A stretch of DNA of 64,000 nucleotides from CBDFLD01 sp965249005 (GCA_965249005.1 CBDFLD010000019.1:372001-436000), one strand, 5' to 3'. Positions 1-9,895 are shown, counted from the stretch's first letter. Numbers and translations are program-made. Notes: a model not told the origin generated them from the sequence alone.

Positions 1-132
1 GCCAATGGCAGTCGAATAGAGGTCGATGAAAAAGTGACTCACGCACAATAGAGAAAGAGTCACGACCGAGGATCTGGCGATACTCCTGCCAGCCGGGGCC
101 TCGGTTTCCACGATGGTGTGATTCAGACTCAT
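1..132 (-). CDS. MFS transporter, N-terminal part (runs off the window)
   Basis: Reading leftward from an ATG at 132 gives an open frame of 44 codons to the window edge. It starts MSLNHTIVETEAP and leads into a hydrophobic first helix with SHFFIDLYSTAIG. The pattern H-F-x-x-D-x-Y in the first membrane segment is typical of fosmidomycin-resistance-like major facilitator proteins, which place a helix of this kind right at the N-terminus. A GTG at 111 is an alternative start in the same frame. It lies downstream of pbpC on the same strand, after a 222-base spacer with hairpins, so it may have its own promoter. Only the first helix is visible, so the family call is tentative. Confidence 0.5.
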   Translation of the reverse strand, partial: MSLNHTIVETEAPAGRSIARSSVVTLSLLCVSHFFIDLYSTAIG

Positions 133-201
133 ATTTTTTGCGCTAAGCGCTTTCCGCCATCCGCTTTCCGCCTGGGTTGGCGAAAACGTAGCCGCTCACT
201 T

Positions 202-302
202 CGTGGAGTGGCTCAAGCAGCAACTCCACGCGTCTCTCGGAGAGGGACGCCTACGCTGAAGGCTGAAACGGCTGACGGCGCGCCGGGTCTTGGACCCGGC
301 GC
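202..302. repeat. Intergenic repeat copy A with hairpins
   Basis: The spacer between pbpC and the MFS gene holds stacked inverted repeats. CGTGGAGT at 202-209 pairs with ACTCCACG at 223-230. GCGTCTCTCGGAG at 230-242 recurs exactly at 9843-9855. A run of GCTGA/TCAGC units lies at 253-276, followed by a perfect 10-bp stem GCGCCGGGTC/GACCCGGCGC with loop TTG at 280-302. On the minus strand the tract reads TCAGCCTTCAGCGT, which is also present at 11991-12004. The tight hairpin could end pbpC transcription, but no T-run follows it. Confidence 0.5.
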
Positions 303-303
303 A

Positions 304-333
304 ATTATACATCAACGGGAAAGAGGTCGTCAG
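304..333 (-). promoter_or_regulatory. Possible leftward sigma-70-type promoter
   Basis: On the minus strand a perfect TATAAT (309-304) lies 18 nt after CTGACG (333-328), which matches four of six bases of the -35 consensus. It would drive the leftward MFS gene with a leader of about 165 nt. This is a pattern match only; the 280-302 hairpin would sit at the predicted transcript start, which is unusual. Confidence 0.25.
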
Positions 334-354
334 ATGGGCACCGACCGTGCCTGT

Positions 355-2541
355 CTAGTCTTCACCACGGACGGAGAAACTCACCGAGTCGGCAATGCGA
401 TTCTCTCGATCCACGAGAGACAGCGTGTGGCTTCCCGCCGTCGGATGCCATAGCCGGCGGGAGGAGGCGTTTCCAACTGCCCTTCCGTTCAGCACCCACC
501 GGAGGCCGTTGGCGGCGTGTCGTGATTCGAAGAGGATCTTCTGTTGAGGTTTCGGAATGTCGGGATCGAGCGCAACGATCATCCCCTCGGTGGGATAACT
601 GATCTGGGCGGTGGGGCGAACGGAGGATGGTCGCACGGTGACGGTCTCGGTACCTGGCAAGAACCATTCCCGATAGGAGCGAGGGCGAGGATTGCCGAAG
701 ATCCGTATTGTCGTTGCAACCAGCCCGGCGGGAGGCTGTGGGCGCCGGCTGCTGGAATGCCGGTGCAGCCAGTTCATGATTTCCAGCCAGACCGGCGCCG
801 CGCCTGTCATGCCGCTGACGTTGTGCATCGGCTCTCCGGAAAAATTCCCGACCCAGACGCCGACCGTGTATCGTTCGGAAAACCCCAGACACCAGTTATC
901 GCGCATGTCCTTGCTCGTCCCCGTTTTGACCGCCGTCCAGTACCGGGTCGCCAACGGACTCTCGAGCCCGAAGGTCTCGGCCCTTCCCTCTCGATCCGAA
1001 AGGATATCGGACAGAATGAAAGCGACCTCTCGAGACAAATCAATTCTTCCGGAGGGACGGGAATCCTGCGAGAAGTCCATCCGAAGAGGGCTCCAGCGCC
1101 CGCCGTTGGCCAAGGTCCGATAGGCATTCACGAGATCCCACAACCTCACGTCCGCCGATCCGAGGGCGAGCGAGGGCCCGTAGTAGTCGGGCTCGCGTAG
1201 GTCCCGGAAGCCCAGCTGGACGAGAAGATCAACAAAATCATCCACTCCGATCATCTGAAGCACTCGGACGGCCGGGATGTTCAAAGACGAGGCGAGCGCT
1301 GTGCGCGAGGTCACGAGCCCTCGGAAGTGATTGTCGTAGTTCGCCGGCCGGTAGACCCCGTGAAGCAATGGAACGTTCAGCGGTACGTCGCTGATGAGAG
1401 AAGCTGCGGTCAACACGCGTCCCTCGAAGGCCAGACCGTAGAGGAAAGGTTTCAAGGTAGAACCTGCTTGCCGCTGCGCAACCACCCCGTCGACATGGCG
1501 CGCACTCGATAATGACCCGGCGTTTCCAACATAAGCCAGAATGTCGCCGGACCCATTGTCAGCCACGAGAATGGCACCGTCCTGCATGTGTCGTTCTCGA
1601 GCGGCGCGAAGGTGCTTCTGCAGCGTTTCGATGGCATGTTCCTGCGTTGCCGCATCGAGTGTGCTGGCAACTCTTACGCGAGCGCTCGAGGCCAGAGAAG
1701 GCATATTCTGGAGCAGGAGCATCCGGGCTACGTGCGGGGCGAGGCTTCGGATGGGCTGAATCCTCGGAGGATTCGAGAGCCCCCTTTCCGCATCCTTGTA
1801 GATCTCGCTTCGTTCAATCCGGCGGCCCATTGTCTGGGCGAGGTGTTCGGCGCGGCTCACGACCTTGTCCAAAGAGGCATTGGGGGATCGAACCAGTGAT
1901 GCCAGAATGACCGATTCCGAAAGGCTCAAGCCGTGCGGCTGCTTGCCGAATAGCCCTTTCGCCGCAGCTGCGATGCCTTGCAACTCGCCACGGAAATAGA
2001 CCAGATTCATATAGGCCTCCAGAATCTCCGATTTGGACCATTGCTTCTCGAGCGCTCCAGCCGCTCGAATCTGCCACAGTTTTTGCCGCCACGAACGCCG
2101 GCGCAGCTTTGGCCGCAGCTGCGGAGTAAACGCCGATACGAGCTGCATGCTGATCGTGCTGGCGCCGCGTATGCCAGACCGGGTTGCAAGATGGACGATG
2201 GCGCTACCGATGCCCCGCCAATCCACACCGTTGTGCTCGAAGAAACGGCGATCCTCTGCAAAGACCATCGCCCGGCGAAATGCGGGGGAAATATGCTCCA
2301 GTCCTGTCCATTCAAGTCGGCGAACCTGATCGTTCACCCTCAGCTCGTGCAGGATGCTTCCGTGCCGATCCAGTAGCGTGGCGTCCGATTGCTGGTGCTC
2401 CAGATACACGTCTCCATGCAAAGGGAGTACGGTGTTGGGAACAAGAAGGTACAGGAAGAGCCCTGCCAAGGCAGCCAAACCCACGACTCCCACGACTCCC
2501 ACAACAACAAGGACGGGATGCCATCGCTCCATCCGTTTCAT
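355..2541 (-). CDS. pbpC: Penicillin-binding protein 1C
   Basis: Bifunctional peptidoglycan glycosyltransferase/transpeptidase of the PBP1C type, 728 residues. One membrane anchor lies at about residues 9-33. The GT51 domain carries EDRRFFEHNGVDWRG with the expected catalytic Glu at 96. The transpeptidase domain shows STLK (Ser361, Lys364), S-L-N (419-421) and KTGTS (539-543). The tail from about 625 (GNPRPRSYREWF onward) fits the C-terminal domain found only in PBP1C. The ATG overlaps the stop of the upstream macroglobulin gene by 4 nt, so the two are translationally coupled, as in the classic yfhM-pbpC pair of proteobacteria. In that pair the macroglobulin is thought to guard the periplasm and PBP1C to repair the wall after attack. 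Confidence 0.95.
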   Translation of the reverse strand: MKRMERWHPVLVVVGVVGVVGLAALAGLFLYLLVPNTVLPLHGDVYLEHQQSDATLLDRHGSILHELRVNDQVRRLEWTGLEHISPAFRRAMVFAEDRRFFEHNGVDWRGIGSAIVHLATRSGIRGASTISMQLVSAFTPQLRPKLRRRSWRQKLWQIRAAGALEKQWSKSEILEAYMNLVYFRGELQGIAAAAKGLFGKQPHGLSLSESVILASLVRSPNASLDKVVSRAEHLAQTMGRRIERSEIYKDAERGLSNPPRIQPIRSLAPHVARMLLLQNMPSLASSARVRVASTLDAATQEHAIETLQKHLRAARERHMQDGAILVADNGSGDILAYVGNAGSLSSARHVDGVVAQRQAGSTLKPFLYGLAFEGRVLTAASLISDVPLNVPLLHGVYRPANYDNHFRGLVTSRTALASSLNIPAVRVLQMIGVDDFVDLLVQLGFRDLREPDYYGPSLALGSADVRLWDLVNAYRTLANGGRWSPLRMDFSQDSRPSGRIDLSREVAFILSDILSDREGRAETFGLESPLATRYWTAVKTGTSKDMRDNWCLGFSERYTVGVWVGNFSGEPMHNVSGMTGAAPVWLEIMNWLHRHSSSRRPQPPAGLVATTIRIFGNPRPRSYREWFLPGTETVTVRPSSVRPTAQISYPTEGMIVALDPDIPKPQQKILFESRHAANGLRWVLNGRAVGNASSRRLWHPTAGSHTLSLVDRENRIADSVSFSVRGED

Positions 2542-5500
2542 TGTCCGATCTCCTCCGGGCTTTGTTTCATGCTACCGATTCGGATTGGCTGGTTCGGTAT
2601 CTCTCCGAACATCTCGGGCGAGTACATGGCCTCCACTCGTGTCGGGGGAATGGCGAACCTTCCCTCGTTGTTCACTCGATAGGTGTACTCGATGGTCCAT
2701 CGCCCTTTGGGAACGTACTCGTAATAGGCGCGGTAGGACTCAAAGCCCCGTTCTTCGAAGATCGGGGTCAACCAGCCTCGATGCTGCTCTCCTTTTCGTG
2801 CCAGGATCGAGTCCCGGCCAAACCCCGTTCCCAGGACCGCGGAGCCAGCAGGGATTGGATCGGTCACGACGACCCACGTCATGTCGGCCTGTGCCTCGAG
2901 CTCGAGCCTCACCCGTACGATGTCCCCCACGCTCCAGCCCCCGGCTCGCGTCCGTTCTACCGAAGTCACCTTTTTGGTGATCGTGTATCCGCTCGAGATC
3001 GGCTCTGTCAGCGGAATCGCGGCCCGGCTTTGAACCGTGATCCAGGGTCGCCCCGTTCCGATTCTCTCGGCTCTTAGCTGGTCTGGGCCGCTCGGCCACG
3101 GAAAGTGCAAGTCCTTTCCGTCGGGCGTGAGTTGCCACTGTATGGTTTCACTCTTGTCCCCCAATCGAGCGCTGACGGACCCGCGGAGCGGGGTGTTTTC
3201 GAATACACGGGAGAATTTTGCGATCGCAAGCACGCCCCAGGCATTGGCAACGGTCGTGTCCCAGCGCCCCCGCTTTTGACGACCGAGGGTGCCGCGAACC
3301 AGCCGGGGGACGTCTTCTCTCCAACCAGACTCGCCTAGCACACTCAGCAGAAACCGTACGCTATTGACGTCGCCCGACACCATCAACCACCAGAGATAGT
3401 CGGATCGCTCGGTGGAGAACCCCATGGTGGTCCCTTGGAAGTTGAGTCGCGAGCGCAGTATCTGATCAGCCCTCTCAACAAGAGAATCCCGGTTCGGGAT
3501 GGCGGAGACTCTTTGAAGAATGTTGAACCAATCGATCACCGCGGAGGTCGGCCAGAGGTTCGGCTCGATCGCGATTGTGTCCAGAAGATTGGCTGTCGCG
3601 CGCCCTTCCCGCGACAGGGCTTCCACCGCGGCGACCTTTCTTATCGAGAGGTCGGCGGTCGGAAGCGCGCCATAGCGGAGGGCGCGCCCTTCGATGAAAT
3701 CCTCGAGAGCTGCGGCCATGCGTGATCGCAACAGATCCGGGATCGGCCACCCTACCTCGTTGCTTATGGACATCAAGTAAGACGTCAACACGTCGCTGCC
3801 CAGGCTCATTGAAGGAAAGTACTTGGCGAATCCATCCCGGTCGATGTAAGAGGGCAGCTGCTTCATGATGCTGTCCCAGTACTTGCGCTCAGACAGAGCG
3901 ATCGATCGAGAAATCTGCTGTTCTAGGCAGCCATACGGATAACGCGTCATGTACTCTCGGATGCCCTCCATCCCGCCCGTCAAGGTCGGACGGAGCAGTA
4001 CTGAGATACCTCCGCGGCCTGGGAGTGCACTTCGAGGTTGCCGTACCGGGACCGATAGGGGGCGTTGCAGCTGAGCGAGCGTGGCCTGGAAAATTCTCGT
4101 CGGCACCGCCGCCACGACCGACTGATCGACGACCAGGCGATCTTGCGCTCCATCCGGGGAAGCGGCCGTGATTTCATAGTGAAGAGATCGTGTGTCGGTG
4201 GGGGCTACCAGTGACCATCCGACAACGTGCGCTTCGCCGGACGCGAGCGTTAGTTCCCTGGGCAGCAACGGTTCTTCGAGCTCTGCAACCCGTCCCGTGA
4301 TTCTTACCTGCATGGTCCGGTCTGTCGTGTTGCGCACCGTGAACTCAGAGCGAAACCGGTCGCCTTCGCGCACCAGAGGTGGGACCCCGGAGAAGATCAT
4401 CAAATCTTGAGTGGTTCGCACACTCGTCTCCCCGGTGCCAAAGCGATGCAGTCCGGACGATGCGACCGCCACCAGACGGAAACTGCTGAGAGAGTCGTTC
4501 ATGGGGATCTCGATGGTCGTGTTTCCTTCGCGATCTACAGGCACGTCGGCCTTCCATAGAACCAGCGTGTCGAAAAGCTCACGCGTGGTGTGCTTTCCTC
4601 CTCCTCCCCCGGTCGGTAGGGCCTTGAGGCCGAAATGTCGCTTTCCGACTATGTGGGTCTGGGCTGTGCTGGTACGAACCGCGTATCGCCGTCGTCTCAT
4701 CATCGTCTCGAGTAAGCTCCAGCTTCGATTTGGAAGAAGCTCCAGCAGCCCCTCATCGACCGCCGCGACCGTGACGCGGCAGTCGTTCGATGGAGCCTTC
4801 CCATCGGGGGTGCGGACCCTGATGTCGACGGTGGCCATCTCACGCACCTTGTAGACCTCCCGGTCGGAGTGCACCGAGACTTTGAGCTCGTGCGCTTTCC
4901 ACCCAACGAAGATTTCTGCAACCCCCAGCTTGTAGGCGGGCCGTCCCAGATCCACGGTCGCGGTGGGCCGGACACGCCCTTCCCGCCCTCGGACGACCAG
5001 CACCGATACGAATGCGTTGGGCGCATAATTTCCTCGGATCGGAACTTCGATCACGGGTTTCTTTCGAGACAGTGTCTGGACCCAGGCGGTAGCGATTCCC
5101 TCCCTTTCCACGGTGACGAGAGCCCGGGCGGACCGGAATGGCATCCGGACCTGGAACTTCGCAACTTCGCCGGGCTCATAGCGTTTCTTTTCTGGAAGAA
5201 GGTCGATGCGATCGCCGTCGTCGATCGAGAACCACCAATCTTCTTCTCCCGCAATCCAAACGCTGTGGTGGGTCACCGAAGTGCGGCCCTCTGTATCGGT
5301 TGTGGCTGCCTGCAGGAGTAGGTTCCCGGACACCGGTGCCGCTGCATCACAAGCCAGGATGCCTTGATGGTTCGTTGTTCCTGTGCAGAAGGCACCGATC
5401 CTGCGCGTTTCGGTCAAGTGGTCGTAGGAGTAGAATCCACCCACGAGTCGCTTTCGATGGGAATAAGTCTTGCGCTCGAACAGATCGACGGTAACAGCTG

Positions 5501-8216
5501 CACCGCGTATCGGCTGACCCTGCAGATTGACGACGGCTACCTTGAGTTTGATCGCTTCCCTTGACAGCGCCCAAGAATCAGGCTTGAGACCGATCAAATG
5601 GTCCGTCGGCCAAACAGGAATGCGGGAAGAAACCGTTTGAACCTCGCCGTTGGGATCCCTGAATTCGACTTCGGTCAGAAGGCTCATCGGCCGTTCAGCC
5701 CCCGACGGATTCGAAACTGTTGCTCGCGTGGTCCCGGCAGAGTCCAAGGTCATAGCCGCGCTCTGCAGTTGAAAGCGCGGTTGCCCTTGGCTCGAGGAGC
5801 TCCGCCGCACAATGCCTTCCTCGACGGAGCCGTTGGAGAAGGTAAAGCCCTCGAAGCTTTCGAAGCGGGGCAGGGGCCGGGGCTGAAAATGGTGGCGGAA
5901 CTTCACGGGAAGCCTTGTCGCTCCCCCACCGGCCAGGTACCGAACCGCAATGTCGAGGTTGATTCGGTCCGGTGCGACGAGGGGGACTGCCGGCGTCCGG
6001 ATGCTCCCTCGCATCAGGGGGACCCGGTACTCCTCCACTCGAAACCTTCCAGCAGCCAGACTTTCCGCTGCATTCTCCAGATAGATCTGATAATAGCCGA
6101 GCTTTGCCTCCTTCGGGATTTGCCAGCGTGCCGCCGCCGTTCCATCCGCACGCCATCTCAGCGGTAGCTGAAACTTCTGCCGCGTTCCACCATGCCGGAT
6201 CTCGAGGCGTTGGTATTTCTCCTGATCTGCAACCTTTGAGAATCCGCGGGTGAGCTCTTGTCGGAGCCATACCTTCATATGAACGGTTTCGCCCGCACGG
6301 TACAGGCCGCGGTCGAGCACGGCGTGGGCTGTCTGCAGTCGGGTTCTCCATTCGGTCGGAAGCCCGAATCGCCACGGCTCGATTCCCTTCTCCCAGCTCG
6401 TGTGAACGAAGGCGAAGTCGTCTTTCCGCTGAGCTGTAACGAAAAGCCCGCGGTTCAGCTGGTGGTAGACGGCATTGTTCTCCTGGGAGCAGTCGGCGAT
6501 CCGGTTTCTCGTGGGAAGTAAAGCGATCCTCGCCATGCCTTCCCGATCGGTTTTTCCCGACCATAACTCTTGCCCGCCGCAGTCGAAGATCTGAACCGAG
6601 GCCTCGCCAACGGGCTTTGCCTTGTCCAAGGTCGTAACCCAGACCAACGACGATTCGACCCCGCGCTTGAAATGTACCGACAGGTTGGTGACGAGTACGG
6701 TGGTGGGCACGAACATGGACTTCGGTGGACTGGGCCCCAGGAGCGCGGATCCAAGGATCTGACTCTCGAGCTCCAGCACATAGAAACCGGGTGATCGGAA
6801 GGGAATACCGACCACCTCCATGGGTTTCGATCCCTGGCTCTTCGGGACGGAGAACGACGACGCCAGAGTGGTCGCTTCGAAAATCGAGCTGCCCCGGTCG
6901 TCCCAGCGACGCCGGTCCACCTTCATCAACCAGCGTTTGATCGCCAGGACCCGCTCCGAGGAGACCCGGATCATCTTTCCCTTCACTTTCCCCTTCACGG
7001 GCTTCTTGTCCCCTTGGCCGGTTGGATCTTCCTCGTTTTGCTGTATGTCGATCCGGCGTCCAGGCACTTCTCGTTCTATGTTTCGGAGTGTCACGGGGAG
7101 AACCGGACTTGCTTTCAGCTCGAGAATGCCGAAACGGCTGGCAAACTTGGCAAGCGGGGGATAATCGTCGGTATAGACGGAAAGCGGGAAGGAGGCAGCG
7201 TTTTTGAGTGATCGGCCGGCATCATCCTGGATTTCCTCGGGGAGAGTAATCACGAACCGGGATTGCTCCGGAAACGGTCCCTCGAACACGAGTCGGTGAA
7301 CGAATGATTCCGGATCCAGACGGCCGGGCTTGCTGGGGGACCAACTGCGCCCTTTTTCCCCTGTGAGGGTGACGTTTTGAGCCTTCGACCACGCGACCGG
7401 GGCGCTAAAGCGCAGATTCATCGGGGAAACCGGCACGCAGTCCGCCTCTGCATTTTCCTTTTCACAGTAAAATGTCGCCGCGAAGTCGGCCCGCACTCGA
7501 AATGGAAGAACCTGGTCGCCGGCCGTCACGACTTGACTTTCGGATCGGACCCCGCGGCCCCAAACCAAGCTGACGGTTGCTTCGGGCACGAACCTCTGCT
7601 TGGCTTGAATCAGCAGGAGTCTATCCGATGGCTTGTTTCGGTAGCGGTACTGGGATTGGAGGATCTGATCCCGCTGTGTTCCTTGGACGATGCGAATGCC
7701 GATTCTTTCCGATAGCTCCTCTGTTGTGAAGTAGACGCTCTCGAGCGCCGACGGTTCGTCCACGGTTCCATCCAGTTCCAGTATGAAGATTTGATCCTCG
7801 CTCACCCAGCTTCCCTCGTAAGGCTGCGACCTCGAAATCGCAGGTCCACCGGTGGAGAACTGAAACAGTCGCTCGCCAGTGAAGGCCTTGCCGGACAGGG
7901 TTCGCAGATCGTCCCGGACCTGGAAGCGACATCGAACGCCCGCCGGCAGATCCCGTTTGAAGTCATAGGCCCAGTTGTGAGGATCGATCCAGCGACCGCT
8001 GCCCTCCTCCGGCGGGTCTACACGGAAGGGTGATTGCGCCTGAGGATCTCCAAACGCGATCATGGGTTCGGAAAAGCGCACGCGAACCTGGCGTACCTTC
8101 TTGACCGTACCCCGAGGTGAAAAATCGACGATTGTGGCCTGCTGTGGTGGCGGAATGGCGCGGATTTCGTCCGATGCAAAGAGTAGAACAGTAATGAGAG
8201 CGAAACGTTTTACCAT
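2538..8216 (-). CDS. Bacterial alpha-2-macroglobulin with thioester motif
   Basis: Large exported protein of 1892 residues, the usual size of YfhM-type bacterial alpha-2-macroglobulins. An N-terminal hydrophobic segment (MVKRFALITVLLFASDEIRA) looks like a Sec signal. No Cys follows it, so unlike E. coli YfhM it has no lipobox and would be soluble in the periplasm or held another way. Macroglobulin and bait-like regions follow, then RYPYGCLEQQ with the thioester Cys at 1430 and Gln at 1433, then the alpha/alpha-toroid thioester domain and a C-terminal receptor-like domain. Family knowledge: such proteins trap proteases that breach the outer membrane. The gene is directly coupled to pbpC downstream and probably opens that two-gene unit, since 273 bases separate it from the antiporter gene upstream. 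Confidence 0.93.
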   Translation of the reverse strand: MVKRFALITVLLFASDEIRAIPPPQQATIVDFSPRGTVKKVRQVRVRFSEPMIAFGDPQAQSPFRVDPPEEGSGRWIDPHNWAYDFKRDLPAGVRCRFQVRDDLRTLSGKAFTGERLFQFSTGGPAISRSQPYEGSWVSEDQIFILELDGTVDEPSALESVYFTTEELSERIGIRIVQGTQRDQILQSQYRYRNKPSDRLLLIQAKQRFVPEATVSLVWGRGVRSESQVVTAGDQVLPFRVRADFAATFYCEKENAEADCVPVSPMNLRFSAPVAWSKAQNVTLTGEKGRSWSPSKPGRLDPESFVHRLVFEGPFPEQSRFVITLPEEIQDDAGRSLKNAASFPLSVYTDDYPPLAKFASRFGILELKASPVLPVTLRNIEREVPGRRIDIQQNEEDPTGQGDKKPVKGKVKGKMIRVSSERVLAIKRWLMKVDRRRWDDRGSSIFEATTLASSFSVPKSQGSKPMEVVGIPFRSPGFYVLELESQILGSALLGPSPPKSMFVPTTVLVTNLSVHFKRGVESSLVWVTTLDKAKPVGEASVQIFDCGGQELWSGKTDREGMARIALLPTRNRIADCSQENNAVYHQLNRGLFVTAQRKDDFAFVHTSWEKGIEPWRFGLPTEWRTRLQTAHAVLDRGLYRAGETVHMKVWLRQELTRGFSKVADQEKYQRLEIRHGGTRQKFQLPLRWRADGTAAARWQIPKEAKLGYYQIYLENAAESLAAGRFRVEEYRVPLMRGSIRTPAVPLVAPDRINLDIAVRYLAGGGATRLPVKFRHHFQPRPLPRFESFEGFTFSNGSVEEGIVRRSSSSQGQPRFQLQSAAMTLDSAGTTRATVSNPSGAERPMSLLTEVEFRDPNGEVQTVSSRIPVWPTDHLIGLKPDSWALSREAIKLKVAVVNLQGQPIRGAAVTVDLFERKTYSHRKRLVGGFYSYDHLTETRRIGAFCTGTTNHQGILACDAAAPVSGNLLLQAATTDTEGRTSVTHHSVWIAGEEDWWFSIDDGDRIDLLPEKKRYEPGEVAKFQVRMPFRSARALVTVEREGIATAWVQTLSRKKPVIEVPIRGNYAPNAFVSVLVVRGREGRVRPTATVDLGRPAYKLGVAEIFVGWKAHELKVSVHSDREVYKVREMATVDIRVRTPDGKAPSNDCRVTVAAVDEGLLELLPNRSWSLLETMMRRRRYAVRTSTAQTHIVGKRHFGLKALPTGGGGGKHTTRELFDTLVLWKADVPVDREGNTTIEIPMNDSLSSFRLVAVASSGLHRFGTGETSVRTTQDLMIFSGVPPLVREGDRFRSEFTVRNTTDRTMQVRITGRVAELEEPLLPRELTLASGEAHVVGWSLVAPTDTRSLHYEITAASPDGAQDRLVVDQSVVAAVPTRIFQATLAQLQRPLSVPVRQPRSALPGRGGISVLLRPTLTGGMEGIREYMTRYPYGCLEQQISRSIALSERKYWDSIMKQLPSYIDRDGFAKYFPSMSLGSDVLTSYLMSISNEVGWPIPDLLRSRMAAALEDFIEGRALRYGALPTADLSIRKVAAVEALSREGRATANLLDTIAIEPNLWPTSAVIDWFNILQRVSAIPNRDSLVERADQILRSRLNFQGTTMGFSTERSDYLWWLMVSGDVNSVRFLLSVLGESGWREDVPRLVRGTLGRQKRGRWDTTVANAWGVLAIAKFSRVFENTPLRGSVSARLGDKSETIQWQLTPDGKDLHFPWPSGPDQLRAERIGTGRPWITVQSRAAIPLTEPISSGYTITKKVTSVERTRAGGWSVGDIVRVRLELEAQADMTWVVVTDPIPAGSAVLGTGFGRDSILARKGEQHRGWLTPIFEERGFESYRAYYEYVPKGRWTIEYTYRVNNEGRFAIPPTRVEAMYSPEMFGEIPNQPIRIGSMKQSPEEIGQ

Positions 8217-8400
8217 GCTTCAGCCTCCCTGGGCCCTGGTGGGCAATGCGACCGCGCCAATAGTAGCAATATGCGTGCCAGCAATAAGGGATGCAGGATA
8301 GGCGCCCCGGGATGCGCGTCACAAGGCGCCGGTCACGGGATTGGCAACAAGGCCGATCGTCTCAGCCCCCCGTATTGGTAATCGGCGACGTGTCCCATGC

Positions 8401-8439
8401 GACACGCCGGTGTGTCATCCCGTACACCCATGGGTGTAC
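8401..8439. promoter_or_regulatory. Palindrome cluster upstream of the macroglobulin-pbpC unit
   Basis: Two adjacent dyads lie in the 273-base spacer before the macroglobulin gene. GACACGCCGGTGTGTC at 8401-8416 is palindromic except for one mismatched pair. GTACACCCATGGGTGTAC at 8422-8439 is a perfect 18-bp palindrome. The words CATCCCGTAC, CATCCCTTAC and CATCCCGTGC recur around them (about 8416-8475). Dimeric-repressor operators look like this; a terminator for the antiporter gene is the other option, but no T-run is present. Confidence 0.4.
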
Positions 8440-8489
8440 ATCCCTTACACCGTGGTTTGAAATCGCCATCCCGTGCTCGGTATTCCGTA

Positions 8490-9725
8490 TTAGCTGGAAA
8501 GGGCCTTTCGCAGTAGCGTCGGCATCGTCATCCCTTGAACCAGGATGGAGAACGCGACGATACAATAGGTGACAGCAAGAACGACGTCCCGATTGGGGCC
8601 CAAGGGTAGCGAGAGCGCGAGCGCAACCGAGATCCCTCCCCGCAAGCCGCCCCAGGTCATGATTCTCACGACCTTCGGGGTGAATTCCCTCCGCAAGCGG
8701 AATACGGCGACCACACTTCCAACTGTCACGAAGCGCGCCATGAGCACGACCGGGATGGCAAGGAGGCCGGCCAGGAGATAGGATTGATTGAAGGTGAGGA
8801 CCAGAATCTCCAGACCGATCAGCACGAACAAAACCGCATTGAGTATCTCGTCCATCAACTCCCAGAACGTATCGAGATGCTCTCGCGTCCTGTCCGACAT
8901 CGCGAAGCGACGGCCGTGGTTTCCGATCATCAGGCCTGCCGCCACAATCGCCAGAGGGCCGGAGGTGTGAAGCGCCGCGGCCAAAGCGTAGCCGCCCGTT
9001 ACCAGGGCCAGGGTCAGCAGTACTTCCACCTGATAGTTCTCGATGCTTCGGAGCATCCGGAAGGTGACCCACCCGAGCAGCAGCCCCAGAACGATCCCAC
9101 CCAGAGTTTCTTGAAACAGTAATAGTCCGACGTGAGTCACCGAGAAGTCATGGGCACCGGCCAGCATTTCGTAAATGACCAGGAAGACCACGACGCCCAC
9201 GCCGTCGTTGAACAGGGATTCGCCGGCAATCTTGGTTTCAAGCGAGAGCGGTGCCTTGGCTTGTTTCAGTAGGCTCAGGACCGCGATGGGGTCGGTCGGC
9301 GAGATCAGAGCACCGAAAACCAGGCAATAGATCCACGGAAGGGTAATCCCAATCCAAGTCGAGATCTGATGAAACAGGAGGGCGACCAGGAAGGTAGAGC
9401 CGATCACTCCCACCGTCGCCAATGTGAGAATGGTCCATTTTTGCCGCAGGAGGCTCTCGAGGTTCATGTGCAGAGCGCCTGCAAATAGGAGAAAGCTCAG
9501 CATTCCCTGCATCAGGGTCTGGTTGAAATCGATGCGGCGTACGATATTCTCGACGCTCGTCTCCAGCGGGAGCCCAACGTAGGTACCGCCGATCAGCAAC
9601 AGCGAGAGCACCATCGAGATCAACATCAAACCGATGGTGGTGGGAAGCTTGATGAAACGATGGTTGCAGTAGCTGAAGAGCGCCGCCACCGACAAGAGTA
9701 GGGAGGCCATCTGAAAGACGTTCAC
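8490..9725 (-). CDS. Na+/H+ antiporter, CPA1 (NhaP/YjcE) type
   Basis: Sodium(potassium)/proton exchanger of the inner membrane, 411 residues with about 12 hydrophobic segments. The family signatures are present: ISPTDP (141-146) and ESLFNDG (169-175, with the ion-binding Asn173-Asp174), plus a late WGGLRGGISVALALSLPLG segment typical of the CPA1 group. There is no long cytosolic C-terminal regulatory tail, so it is a short, core-only version. It is read leftward after a 193-base gap from the PH-domain genes and may be a separate unit. Which cation it moves cannot be read from sequence. Confidence 0.92.
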   Translation of the reverse strand: MNVFQMASLLLSVAALFSYCNHRFIKLPTTIGLMLISMVLSLLLIGGTYVGLPLETSVENIVRRIDFNQTLMQGMLSFLLFAGALHMNLESLLRQKWTILTLATVGVIGSTFLVALLFHQISTWIGITLPWIYCLVFGALISPTDPIAVLSLLKQAKAPLSLETKIAGESLFNDGVGVVVFLVIYEMLAGAHDFSVTHVGLLLFQETLGGIVLGLLLGWVTFRMLRSIENYQVEVLLTLALVTGGYALAAALHTSGPLAIVAAGLMIGNHGRRFAMSDRTREHLDTFWELMDEILNAVLFVLIGLEILVLTFNQSYLLAGLLAIPVVLMARFVTVGSVVAVFRLRREFTPKVVRIMTWGGLRGGISVALALSLPLGPNRDVVLAVTYCIVAFSILVQGMTMPTLLRKALSS

Positions 9726-9771
9726 GGGCGACAGTGTAGCACTGCGTGACGCAGGTGTCTGCGACCCTCTA

Positions 9772-9895
9772 AGCTGTCAGCGGTCAGCGATCAGCCTTCA
9801 GCTTTGGCTCAGGGCGAAGTGTAGCGGGGTCATCCTTTTATGGCGTCTCTCGGAGCGAGACGACTCGGTGCGCTGTCAGGCTTCGGCTGTCAGCT
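9772..9895. repeat. Intergenic repeat copy B
   Basis: The spacer between the antiporter and the PH-domain gene contains a tandem of TCAGC-type units (9772-9802). It includes a 17-mer AGCGATCAGCCTTCAGC at 9786-9802 that is identical to 11986-12002. It also contains GCGTCTCTCGGAG (9843-9855, same as 230-242), which here forms a GTCTC/GAGAC hairpin. Further GCTGTCAG units follow at about 9871-9893. No open frame of note lies in the spacer. Confidence 0.5.
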
